A stretch of 64,000 nt of DNA, from assembly GCF_021044775.1 (NCBI RefSeq), contig NZ_JAJNOQ010000004.1, positions 1 through 64,000 of the forward strand, read 5' to 3'. The notes below the pieces were generated by a model that saw only the letters and a program-made list of their open reading frames with translations, had not been told where the DNA came from and searched no databases. The position numbers and the translations under genes are program-made. This document shows, in pieces, positions 9,197 to 17,620 of the stretch. Origin of the DNA: Paraeggerthella hominis. Lineage in GTDB: Bacteria > Actinomycetota > Coriobacteriia > Coriobacteriales > Eggerthellaceae. Position 1 is the stretch's first letter. Each line of letters begins with the position of its first letter.

Positions 9197-11433
9197 ACCG
9201 CATACAGCAAATGCTCGTACCCGAACGGTTGCCTGATCCACGCATCTACGCGCATCGAAACAGCGGCGGCCTGGGGCTTTGGATCCGGTTTCGGATCAGG
9301 CTCCGGGTCGGGTTTCGGATCGGGATCGGGCTTCGGATCGGGCGTGGGCGTAGGGTCGGGGGTAGGATCGGGCGTGGGCGTAGGCTTGGGCTTGGTGTCG
9401 CCCGTGCCGGTAGAGGGCTTCTCCTCTTCCTTCGACTCGTCCTCTTCCTTTTCCTTCGTCTCGCTGCCGTAAGCTCCGCCAATATGATACTTGGAATCGG
9501 AGTACGACGGCAGGTACTTGGGATCGCTGGCCGTCGGGAACTTCTCGGCCGGCTGACCTTCGAGCACCTGGTCCATGAAGTTGGCGAACACGTCCCCTGC
9601 GCTTACGCTCACGGGGATTTCCTCCACGTTGGAAGGATCGCCGAACCAGATAGCCACCGACAGCTGCGGGGTGATGCCGCAGAACGTGATGTCCTTGTAA
9701 TCGCTCGACGTACCGGTTTTCGCAGCTACTTCCTGGCCGTTCGCCAACCGAGCGTTACCGCCCGTGCCCTCAGGATCGGTAACCACGGTCTTCATCACAT
9801 CGGTTGTTGCCTTCGCCACTTCAGGAGACATGACGCGCTCGCCTCCGGGAGCCGAGTTGTCAGCAATGATATTGCCGTTCTTGTCGGAAATCCGCAAGAT
9901 AGGCTGCGCATCGTACTTCGTACCGCCGTTCGCGATGGGAGCATACGACTTCGCCAAGTCGAGAACCGTCACGTTTTGCTGGCCCAGCGTCAGCGAACCT
10001 ACCGGGTTCAGCGGCGAGGTGATGCCCATGTTCTTCGCAGTGTTGATAACCTTGTCGATGCCGACCGCCATCTCCAAGCGCACAAAGCCCGTGTTCGATG
10101 ACTTCGCAAACGCCTTCTGCATGGAGATGTTGCCGAAGCTTTGATTGTTGATGTTGTTCAGCGGGTTGCTCGCAGGATAGCCGGCATCAGGTATAACGGC
10201 CGGAGACGTGCAGTCCACCATGGTCTTCGGATTGATCCCCGCCTCGAGCGCCGCAATGAGCGTAAACGTTTTGAACGTGGAACCGCAGGGACGACCGGGA
10301 TTCGTCGGGTTCGTGCCCTTGCCCGTTGCGAGGTTCAATTCGCTGTCACCACGACCCCCTACCAGCGCCTTCACATGACCGGTGTTGGGATCGACGGCAA
10401 CCAAAGCCCCTTGGATCGTGCCGCCGAGCCTCTGTTCCTTCTCCTCGATGGCGGCTTCGGCGGCCTGCTGCGCAGACACGTCAAGCGTCGTGACGATGGT
10501 AAGGCCGCCGGCGAAGATCTCGGCTACGCTGTACGTCTCTTTAAGCTTGTCGATGGCGTAGCTGGTGAAGTACTGGTAGGCCAGGATGCCATCGTTCGTG
10601 GGTACGGTTTGGTTGAGAATAAGCTCCTCGGCCTTCGCCGCATCGCATTCCTCCTGGGTGATGACCCCGTTCGAAAGCATGCGGTCAAGCACGACGTTGC
10701 GCCGAGACACGCAGTTATCCAGGTTGTTGATCGGTTCGTTGTACGTGGGCGACTGGGGAATGCCGACGAGCGCGGCTGATTCCGCCAGCGTCAGGTCGGC
10801 CGCGTTCTTCGAGAAGTAGCGCTCCGCCGCAGCCTCGATGCCGTAGGTAGCGTTGCCGTAGTTGATGGTGTTGAGGTACATGAGCAGGATCTGGTCCTTG
10901 CTGTACACCTCTTCCAGCTTGACGGACAGGTACATCTCGCGCACCTTGCGCTTGAGCGAGATCTCGGTCATCTCGTCGGACAGGATGGTGTTGCGGACGA
11001 ACTGCTGCGTGATGGTGGACGCGCCTTCGCGGCCAGAGCCGGTCAACGTCACCACGGCCGCGCGCATGATGCCCCAAAGATCAAAGCCGCCATGCTCGTA
11101 GAAGCGCTCGTCCTCGGTGGCAACCGTGCCCTTCACCACGTACGGGCTGATCGCGTCGAGCGAGGAAACCGGGTCGCGGTTCTCCAGCTGCAGCTTCGCC
11201 AGCTGCGTGGTCTCATCGCTCGCGTACATTTCGGACGGATGAGAAACGTTCAGGTCCTCGACTTGCGATACGTCATACGTAGTCAAATCGCCGATCCACG
11301 ACGTTCCGAGCGCATATATACCTACGCCGCCAGCGGTTACGACGGCAACGAGCACGGTGAATATCACCAAAAGGCCAATGGATGGATGCTTCTTTTTAAT
11401 GCTCGGCCTGTTTTTTATCGAACGTGAAGCCAC
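9193..11433 (-). CDS. Class A penicillin-binding protein, Pro-Asp rich tail
   Basis: 746-residue paralogue of the plus-strand PBP. One N-terminal TM segment (about 20-45), GT51 domain (ATEDERFYEHGGFD; EGASTITQQFVRN), transpeptidase with SxxK (GSTFK), SSN (SSNTG) and KTG (AAKTGTSSDY). Instead of PASTA it ends in a Lys/Glu-rich then Pro-Asp repeat linker (PTPDPTPDP, PKPDPDPKP units), which should span the wall. GTG start at 11433 with GGGAGG upstream. The last 25 residues after the repeats look unlike the rest (VSMRVDAWIRQPFGYEH), so the reading frame beyond the repetitive tract is uncertain. Confidence 0.93.
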   Translation of the reverse strand: MASRSIKNRPSIKKKHPSIGLLVIFTVLVAVVTAGGVGIYALGTSWIGDLTTYDVSQVEDLNVSHPSEMYASDETTQLAKLQLENRDPVSSLDAISPYVVKGTVATEDERFYEHGGFDLWGIMRAAVVTLTGSGREGASTITQQFVRNTILSDEMTEISLKRKVREMYLSVKLEEVYSKDQILLMYLNTINYGNATYGIEAAAERYFSKNAADLTLAESAALVGIPQSPTYNEPINNLDNCVSRRNVVLDRMLSNGVITQEECDAAKAEELILNQTVPTNDGILAYQYFTSYAIDKLKETYSVAEIFAGGLTIVTTLDVSAQQAAEAAIEEKEQRLGGTIQGALVAVDPNTGHVKALVGGRGDSELNLATGKGTNPTNPGRPCGSTFKTFTLIAALEAGINPKTMVDCTSPAVIPDAGYPASNPLNNINNQSFGNISMQKAFAKSSNTGFVRLEMAVGIDKVINTAKNMGITSPLNPVGSLTLGQQNVTVLDLAKSYAPIANGGTKYDAQPILRISDKNGNIIADNSAPGGERVMSPEVAKATTDVMKTVVTDPEGTGGNARLANGQEVAAKTGTSSDYKDITFCGITPQLSVAIWFGDPSNVEEIPVSVSAGDVFANFMDQVLEGQPAEKFPTASDPKYLPSYSDSKYHIGGAYGSETKEKEEDESKEEEKPSTGTGDTKPKPTPTPDPTPDPTPTPDPKPDPDPKPDPEPDPKPDPKPQAAAVSMRVDAWIRQPFGYEHLLYAV

Positions 11434-11521
11434 GTGACACCTCCCAGAAAACTTCGCCCAATTGTATCATCGGGACATGGCTCCCCATGAATCAACATAA
11501 ACTTGTTGGAAAAAGGGCATA

Positions 11522-11562
11522 ACGCAAAACGCCCGGTCGGAACGTAAAAGTACCGACCGGGC
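11522..11562 (-). terminator. Intrinsic terminator after argH
   Basis: On the minus strand, CGCCCGGTCGGTAC and the matching arm GTTCCGACCGGGCG form a strong hairpin (11530-11562) followed by TTTTGCGTT. It ends the argG-argH transcript before the PBP gene. Confidence 0.85.
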
Positions 11563-11611
11563 GGTCATGTTGCCCAGCGTTTTGCGAAGGATGCGCCTTG
11601 GAGCGAAACGG

Positions 11612-13000
11612 CTACAGAGACGCCTCGTCGGCAGCGAGCGCGCTCTTCGCTTGCTCCAGCTGCACCCGTACGGCGCTGCCTCCGGTTCCGCCTTCGGTGA
11701 TGCGCGCGGAAACGATGCTTGCCAGGTCAAGCTCGTTCACGATATCGTCTTCGAACAGGTCGCTTGCTGCTTTGAAGTCTTCGATCGACAGATCGCTCAG
11801 GTCGCATCCGCGCTGTTCGCACGTCAAAACCAAGTGGCCAACCACCGCGTGGGCGTTTCTGAACGGCAAGCCTTTCTTAGCCAGATAATCAGCCACGTCC
11901 GTAGCCGCCAGATAGCCCTTCTTCGCTTGAGAGAGCATCGAAGCCGGCTTCACCTCCATGGTCTCGATCATGCCGGCTGCGCACACCAGGCAGTCCTCGA
12001 GGGTTTTTGCCGCGTCGACGGCACCTTCCTTGTCTTCCTGGAGGTCCTTGTTGTACGCCAGCGGCAAAGCCTTCATGGTGACGAGCAGCGCGACCAGGTC
12101 CCCCACCACGCGACCTGTTTTCCCGCGGATGAGCTCCGCGAAATCAGGGTTCTTTTTCTGCGGCATGATGGACGAGCCCGTAGAAAACGCATCCGAAAGC
12201 TCGATGAAATCGAACTCGGAGGTGGACCACAGCACGATCTCTTCGCACAAGCGCGACAGGTGCATGCACGAAACGCTGCACGCGTACGAAAGATCCAGCA
12301 GAAAGTCGCGATCGGACACCGCATCGAGAGAATTGGGGATCACGTTCGAAAATCCCAGGTCATCTGCCGTCATTTGCCGATCAAGCGGGTAGGTGGTTCC
12401 CGCGAGAGCAGCGGACCCCAGCGGGCTGGCATCCGCTGCGCGACGAGCGGCCGCCAAACGCTCGAAGTCTCGCGTGAGCATCCATACGTACGCCAGCATG
12501 TGATGGGAGAACAGCACGGGCTGCGCATGCTGCAGGTGCGTGTAACCGGGAAGAATGACGTCGAAGTGCTCCTCTGCCTGCGTGATGAGCGCCTTGCGCA
12601 GCATGACGTTCGCCTCCATAAGCTGCGTGCACCGCTGCTTCGCGAACAGGCGCGTGTCGGTTGCCACCTGGTCGTTGCGGCTGCGCCCGGTATGCAGGCG
12701 GGCGCCCGCGTCCCCTATGTCGGCGATAAGCGCACGCTCCACGGACATGTGAATGTCCTCGTCGTTGATATTGAACTCGAACGTCCCCGCATCGATGCGC
12801 GCCTTGATGCGATCAAGGCCGCCGACGATCGCGGCCGCGTCATCGTTGGAGATGACGCCCGTTTTCGCGAGCATGCGCGCATGGGCCTGCGATCCTGCTA
12901 TGTCCTGCGCGTACAGCGCCTTGTCAACCGGCAGCGATGCTCCGAACCGCTGCGTGAACTCGCTCACGTCCTGGGTGAATCTACCCGACCAAAGTGCCAT
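11612..13000 (-). CDS. argH: Argininosuccinate lyase
   Basis: 462-residue enzyme of the fumarase/aspartase superfamily; splits argininosuccinate into arginine and fumarate, the last step of arginine synthesis. It opens with LWSGRFTQDVSEFTQ, typical of ArgH, and carries the superfamily signature GSSIMPQKKNPD (about residue 280) with the catalytic Ser. The ATG at 13000 is preferred over an upstream start: AAGGGACGG lies before it and MALWSGRF is the usual N terminus. It follows argG by 81 nt on the same strand and ends at a strong terminator. Confidence 0.97.
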   Translation of the reverse strand: MALWSGRFTQDVSEFTQRFGASLPVDKALYAQDIAGSQAHARMLAKTGVISNDDAAAIVGGLDRIKARIDAGTFEFNINDEDIHMSVERALIADIGDAGARLHTGRSRNDQVATDTRLFAKQRCTQLMEANVMLRKALITQAEEHFDVILPGYTHLQHAQPVLFSHHMLAYVWMLTRDFERLAAARRAADASPLGSAALAGTTYPLDRQMTADDLGFSNVIPNSLDAVSDRDFLLDLSYACSVSCMHLSRLCEEIVLWSTSEFDFIELSDAFSTGSSIMPQKKNPDFAELIRGKTGRVVGDLVALLVTMKALPLAYNKDLQEDKEGAVDAAKTLEDCLVCAAGMIETMEVKPASMLSQAKKGYLAATDVADYLAKKGLPFRNAHAVVGHLVLTCEQRGCDLSDLSIEDFKAASDLFEDDIVNELDLASIVSARITEGGTGGSAVRVQLEQAKSALAADEASL

Positions 13001-13081
13001 GGTACCGTCCCTTTTATCGTATCGTTTCAGTTCCGCGCGTCGGGCGGGCGTCCGCAACGCCCCGCCCGAACACCTGCGCGC

Positions 13082-14410
13082 CTACGCCAGCTCGGCTTCG
13101 GCGGCGACCACCTGCTTCCAAATGGGAGTCACGTCTTCGTACTTGCCCTTGGTCAAAGGGCCCTCCTGCTTTTCGGCGTCGAACAGCTCGGCCGGAGCGC
13201 CTTCCTTCCGGCGATTCGAGGCCCAGGTCTTCGCAGACAGCGTGTTGAGCTGGATGAAGCCCTTGGCGGCCTCGTGATCGAACACATCATCGGCGTCGTA
13301 GGTTGCCAGCGCGTAATCGTAAAGCGAATACGAGCTTCTCCGGCCGACCACCGTGCAGGATCCCTTGTAGAACTTGAGCCGAACGGTACCGCACAGGCAA
13401 CGCTGCGTGTTGAGCAGGAACGCGTCGATGGCTTCCTTGAGGGGCGAGAACCACTGGCCGTTGTACACGCACTTCGCCCACGCCTGCTCCATGCCCAGCT
13501 TGAAGTGCAGCACTTCGCGCTCGAGCACCAGGTCTTCGAGCGCTTTGTGCGCCTGAATGAGCGACAGGGCACCTGGCACCTCATAACACTCCCGGCTCTT
13601 CACGCCGACCAGCCGGTTCTCGATCATGTCGATGCGACCGTAGCCGTGCTTTCCCGCAATCTCGTTCAGCGCGTATATGATGCCGAAGAAGCTTTTCTGG
13701 TTGCCATCGAGCATGTACGGCAAACCGCGCATGAACTCGATCTCGACGTACTGCGGCTCGTCAGGAGCCTCGACGGGGTCAACGGTCATGGCATAGATGT
13801 CCGCCGGAGGCTCCGCCCACGGGTCTTCGAGCACGCCGCACTCAATTGCCCGGCCCCACAGGTTGTCGTCGATGGAGTACGGGGATTTTTTGGTGGTGGG
13901 CACCTCGATGCCGTGCTGCTGGGCCCATTCCATTTCCTCGGGGCGGGTCTTCAGATCCCATTCGCGCACCGGGGACAGAATCTCGAGATCGGGGTCGAGC
14001 ATCGTGATGCTGGCCTCGAAGCGCACTTGATCATTGCCCTTGCCCGTGCAGCCGTGCGCAATGTACTTCGCGCCGAACGCATGGGCTGCGTCCACGAGAT
14101 GCTTGGATATCAGAGGCCGCGACAAAGCGGAGACCAGCGGGTACTTGTTCTCGTACATCGCGTTGGCGGCTAACGCCTTGCTCAGGTACTCCTGAACGAA
14201 CGTCTGCCGCATGTCCACCACGATACATTCGAGCGCGCCCGATTTGAGCGCTTTCTGCTTGATCTTTTCGAGGCCTTCGTGCTCTTGCCCCACGTCGCCC
14301 ACCACTGCGATGACGTCGAGGTTCTTTTCCACCTGAAGCCACTTGATGCAGCACGACGTATCCAGCCCGCCCGAATAAGCAAGTACAACTTTATCCTTCT
14401 GATCAGCCAT
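13082..14410 (-). CDS. argG: Argininosuccinate synthase
   Basis: 442-residue ATP-dependent ligase joining citrulline and aspartate. The N terminus has the PP-loop ATP pyrophosphatase motif AYSGGLDTSCCIKWL (residues 11-25). Other family blocks are GCTGKGNDQVRFE and a C-terminal segment beginning LSAKTWASNRRKEG. The ATG at 14410 has GGAAGGA about 12 nt upstream; an N-terminal extension of 58 codons is open but unsupported. The 260-nt leader contains an inverted repeat that may be regulatory. Confidence 0.97.
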   Translation of the reverse strand: MADQKDKVVLAYSGGLDTSCCIKWLQVEKNLDVIAVVGDVGQEHEGLEKIKQKALKSGALECIVVDMRQTFVQEYLSKALAANAMYENKYPLVSALSRPLISKHLVDAAHAFGAKYIAHGCTGKGNDQVRFEASITMLDPDLEILSPVREWDLKTRPEEMEWAQQHGIEVPTTKKSPYSIDDNLWGRAIECGVLEDPWAEPPADIYAMTVDPVEAPDEPQYVEIEFMRGLPYMLDGNQKSFFGIIYALNEIAGKHGYGRIDMIENRLVGVKSRECYEVPGALSLIQAHKALEDLVLEREVLHFKLGMEQAWAKCVYNGQWFSPLKEAIDAFLLNTQRCLCGTVRLKFYKGSCTVVGRRSSYSLYDYALATYDADDVFDHEAAKGFIQLNTLSAKTWASNRRKEGAPAELFDAEKQEGPLTKGKYEDVTPIWKQVVAAEAELA

Positions 14411-14670
14411 GATTATGTGTTCCTTCCTTTGATGGCTTGTACCTGATTTCATGCCCGTTTCGCAATGCAGGTACAGAAAGCCACCCCCTTCAACCGAAAG
14501 GAGGTATGCCAAGGAAGGCGTCGAGGAAAATCGAGCGCACGTGATCCGTACATGCACCGCGGCTTTTCGCTGCGGCACAGCCAAGCCGGGCGACTTGGAT
14601 GCGGGTGCTTATACTAAGCTTGGGGTGAAGGTGGGGAGGAAAAGCGTCTCCCGCAAAAGAAAGTAGACGA
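14411..14670 (-). promoter_or_regulatory. argG leader with inverted repeat
   Basis: No ORF. 28 nt upstream of argG the minus strand reads TGTACCTG - 22 nt - CAGGTACA (arms 14438-14445 and 14468-14475, perfect). The loop holds CATTGCG and GGCATGAAAT, which loosely resemble ARG-box halves. It could be an ArgR operator or an mRNA hairpin that influences argG translation. A possible -10 (TAGTAT) lies near 14612. The function is unproven. Confidence 0.4.
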
Positions 14671-15099
14671 CTAACGTCGTCGCAGTCGGTCGATGGCGCG
14701 CTCAACTTCAACGGCAGCCTCGGGGCTTTCCGCTGCGATCATGATCGTGTTGTCGCCTGCCACTGTTCCCAGAGCACCGCGCAGGCTGGCCTTATCGAGC
14801 GCAGCAGAGACGCCGGCAGCTCCGCCGGAAAACGTCTTGACTACGACCATGTTGCCTGCCACGTGTACCTCTTCGACCAATTCGGAAACCATACGCTGGA
14901 GTCGCATCTCCTCAGGGAGAACGTAATAGCCCTCGCGCGACTTCACCAGACCCATGTCCATGATGTCGCGGGATATCGTAGCCTGAGTGCACTCATAGCC
15001 AGCGGCCTGCAGCTGATTTGCGAGATCTCGCTGCGTCTTGACATTGTGCTCGCGAATGATGTCGCGAATAATGTCATGCCGTTGTTGCCGCTTCCTCAT
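14671..15099 (-). CDS. argR: Arginine repressor
   Basis: 142-residue ArgR: N-terminal winged helix (residues 1-70; KRQQRHDIIRDIIREHNVKT, then QLQAAGYECTQATISRDIMD with the recognition helix) and C-terminal hexamerisation/arginine-binding domain (GTVAGDNTIMIAAESPEAA). The ATG at 15099 gives the usual length and has AGAGGG upstream; an in-frame ATG at 15150 lacks a ribosome-binding site. It lies between argD and argG on the same strand and most likely represses both arg transcripts when arginine is plentiful. Confidence 0.95.
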   Translation of the reverse strand: MRKRQQRHDIIRDIIREHNVKTQRDLANQLQAAGYECTQATISRDIMDMGLVKSREGYYVLPEEMRLQRMVSELVEEVHVAGNMVVVKTFSGGAAGVSAALDKASLRGALGTVAGDNTIMIAAESPEAAVEVERAIDRLRRR

Positions 15100-15149
15100 G
15101 CCTGCGATACCCTCTGTTCCTCGAGAACGATCACATACAATTCCGCTCA

Positions 15150-15205
15150 TTCATTCTCGCATGAGGTATGCAAAATTGCGAAACACTCAGCGAAAATATG
15201 CATTA
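15150..15205 (-). promoter_or_regulatory. Possible ARG boxes upstream of argR
   Basis: AT-rich stretch with ATGCATTAAAT-like and GCATGAGGTATGCAAAATTGCG sequences, loosely similar to the ARG-box consensus of imperfect 18-bp palindromes with ATTCA/TGAAT halves. Location just upstream of argR fits autoregulation. The matches are weak and were judged by eye. Confidence 0.3.
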
Positions 15206-15264
15206 AATAGTACCTCATAATTCGGCTTTTCTAGCCCAGAATTTCAAAAGTCTCGAAACTTTTC

Positions 15265-15315
15265 CGGTAAGCGAGCTGCACGCGAATACCACGCACGTGC
15301 GTGCAGCTCTCACCG
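15265..15315 (-). terminator. Hairpin after argD
   Basis: Minus strand: CGGTGAGAGCTGCACGC pairs with GCGTGCAGCTCGCTTACCG across a 15-nt loop (perfect 11-bp core at 15273-15283 and 15299-15309). A second small hairpin AAAAGT-TTCG-AGACTTTT lies just downstream (about 15245-15262). Together they probably end the argCJBD transcript. Confidence 0.6.
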
Positions 15316-15354
15316 AGGCGCCCCAGGACCGACTCGTCCCAAGACGTGTCTTTT

Positions 15355-16632
15355 CTAGTACGAACTCAAGATGTCGCGCAAGCGCTCCCCCAGCGTATCG
15401 ACATCGGCTTCCGTGCATACGAGCGGAGGCAGGAAGCGAAGCGTATGCGGGCCGGTGCAGTTGAGCAGCAACCCCTTGTCAAGCCCCGCGGAAACGACGT
15501 CGGACGCGTTCACGTGCTCTTCAAGGTCTGCGGCAACCATCAGCCCCAGGCCGCGCACCTCGACCACGTGCGGAAGCCCTTCGAGCATCGCGCGCAGGTA
15601 CGCGCCCACCCGCTCGACGTTTTGAGCTGCGCCTTCGCTTGCCAGCGTACTGAGCGTGGCCTCGGCAGCGGCAACCGCCAAACAGCTGCCGCCGAACGTG
15701 GATCCGTGATCCCCTGCCCCGAAAGAGGCCGCCACTTCCGCACGGGCAGCGCACATGCCCATGGGAACGCCCGACGCGACGCCCTTCGCAATGGTCACGA
15801 TATCGGGAACCACGCCGAAGTGCTGGAAGCCGAACGGGTGCGTTCCGCAACGGTAGATGCCGCACTGGATCTCATCGCACATGAACAGGGCGCCGCGCTC
15901 TTCGGTAAGGCGACGAACAGCTTGCAGGAATTCCGTCGTGCACGGATGCACGCCGCTTTCCCCTTGAACGCACTCCACCATGACCGCGCAAATCGCATCG
16001 CCCTGGCTTGCGAACAAGGCTTCCAGCGCTTCGACGTCGTTGAGAGGGGTTCGCACGAACCCGTCGGGCAAAGGCTGAAATGCCTCCTGCTTCGCAGGCT
16101 GGGCCGTTGCCGCCAACGTGGCAAGCGTTCGCCCGTGGAAGCTGCGATCGAGCGTGACGATGATGCGCGGTGCGGCCTCGGCGGCGGCATGCGCCGCAGC
16201 TTCGTCGGCGCCGGAAGCCAAAGCGGCAGCGCGGGCGCGCTTCTTCGCATGCAGGCGGGCCAGCTTGAACGCGCACTCGTTCGCCTCGGCGCCCGAATTG
16301 GAGAAGAAGCTCTTCCACAGCGCGCGGAGCTCTTCGGGGACGCAAGCGTTCAGAAGGTCGGACACCATGCGCGCCGCTTCCCCGCGATGCTCGATGTAGT
16401 AGTAGTTGCTCACGTGAATCAACGACCGGGCCTGCTCTTCGAGCGCCGACACGAGAGCCGGATGGCAATGCCCCAGGCTGACCGCGCCTACGCCGGAAAC
16501 GAAATCGAGGTACGAACGTCCCTGCGCGTCTTCAACCCGCATGCCCGAACCGCGTACAAGCTCTACAGGCTTGCGCGCATACGTTCCCATGACGAAATCG
16601 GATTCCAGCTGCTGTTCTTCTTGAAAGCCCAT
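15355..16632 (-). CDS. argD: Acetylornithine aminotransferase
   Basis: 425-residue class III PLP-dependent transaminase converting N-acetylglutamate semialdehyde to N-acetylornithine. Motifs: SNSGAEANECAFKLAR (cofactor phosphate region), DRSFHGRTLATLAATAQ, CDEIQCGIYRCG (Asp that contacts the PLP pyridine), and Schiff-base Lys in TIAKGVASGVPMG. The identity is supported by its place after argB. About 20 residues longer than average through an Ala-rich insert (residues about 130-150). Its start is 11 nt from the argB stop. Confidence 0.93.
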   Translation of the reverse strand: MGFQEEQQLESDFVMGTYARKPVELVRGSGMRVEDAQGRSYLDFVSGVGAVSLGHCHPALVSALEEQARSLIHVSNYYYIEHRGEAARMVSDLLNACVPEELRALWKSFFSNSGAEANECAFKLARLHAKKRARAAALASGADEAAAHAAAEAAPRIIVTLDRSFHGRTLATLAATAQPAKQEAFQPLPDGFVRTPLNDVEALEALFASQGDAICAVMVECVQGESGVHPCTTEFLQAVRRLTEERGALFMCDEIQCGIYRCGTHPFGFQHFGVVPDIVTIAKGVASGVPMGMCAARAEVAASFGAGDHGSTFGGSCLAVAAAEATLSTLASEGAAQNVERVGAYLRAMLEGLPHVVEVRGLGLMVAADLEEHVNASDVVSAGLDKGLLLNCTGPHTLRFLPPLVCTEADVDTLGERLRDILSSY

Positions 16633-16642
16633 GATTGCGCTC

Positions 16643-17620
16643 CTAACCGTTCGACGATACCGCGTTGGCTGCCTGGCGATTCTCTAAAAGCTTGGAAGCG
16701 AAGTTACCCAGCGGATGCGAATCGAACGCGCATGCCTCCTCGGTGGAATGCATGGTGGTTCCCACGCCGGTGCTGGTCAAAAGCTCCAGCAGCAAAGAAT
16801 GCGGAGTTGTCCCGTTCAGGATGTGAGCGCGGAACACGCCGGCATCCAACGCGTGAATGCAGGACTTGAGCTTGGGTATCATGCCCGTGGACACGATATT
16901 GTTCTCAACCATGTACTGCGCCTCGAACAGCGTCAGGTTCGAGATGAGCGAATCTTTATTCTCGAAGTTCTCGTACAGGCCGTCCACGTCGGTGAGGAAC
17001 ACCACCTTGTGCGCGCCGATGGCCGCAGCTATATGACCGGCGACCATGTCGGCGTTCACGTTGTAGAAGCCGCCGTCCTCGCCAAGGGCCACCGAGGCCA
17101 CCACGGGAATGTAATCAGCGCTTACGAGGTCGTCCAGAAGAGGACGGTTGATGCGCGTGATGCGGCCCACGCGGCCCAGTTCCGGCGAAGCCTGCTCGGC
17201 TACGATGACGCCCGCATCGGCGCCGCTCACGCCTACGGCGAAGTTGCCATGCTCGTTCAATGCCTCGACAAGCTCCTGGTTCACCTTGCCCATGAGCACC
17301 GTGCGCACCAGGTCCATGGCCTCGGGCGTGGTGACGCGCTGGCCTTCCCGAAACTCCACGGGAAACTGCATGAGATCCATGGCTTCGGTGATAGCTTTGC
17401 CGCCGCCGTGCACGATAACGGGATTCACGCCGACGATCTTCAGCAGCACGATATCGTTCATGACGTCGGCGCGCAGCCGCCCGTCGACCATAGCGGAGCC
17501 GCCGTACTTGATGACAACGGTTTTACCTGTAATGTTCTTAATCCACGGCAGCGCCTCGACGAGGACTTCGGCAGCCTTGGTTGATGCGCCCTTGGGGCGT
17601 GTATCCTTCGCGTATTTCAT
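16643..17620 (-). CDS. argB: Acetylglutamate kinase
   Basis: 325-residue amino-acid kinase family protein phosphorylating N-acetylglutamate. Signature segments: VVIKYGGSAM (nucleotide binding), VIVHGGGKAITEAM (substrate loop), NVNADMVAGHIAAAI and KVVFLTDVDGLYEN. In ArgB enzymes of this type arginine feedback is common, which would make this the control point; that is family knowledge, not seen here. ATG at 17620 overlaps the argJ stop (ATGA). Confidence 0.96.
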   Translation of the reverse strand: MKYAKDTRPKGASTKAAEVLVEALPWIKNITGKTVVIKYGGSAMVDGRLRADVMNDIVLLKIVGVNPVIVHGGGKAITEAMDLMQFPVEFREGQRVTTPEAMDLVRTVLMGKVNQELVEALNEHGNFAVGVSGADAGVIVAEQASPELGRVGRITRINRPLLDDLVSADYIPVVASVALGEDGGFYNVNADMVAGHIAAAIGAHKVVFLTDVDGLYENFENKDSLISNLTLFEAQYMVENNIVSTGMIPKLKSCIHALDAGVFRAHILNGTTPHSLLLELLTSTGVGTTMHSTEEACAFDSHPLGNFASKLLENRQAANAVSSNG

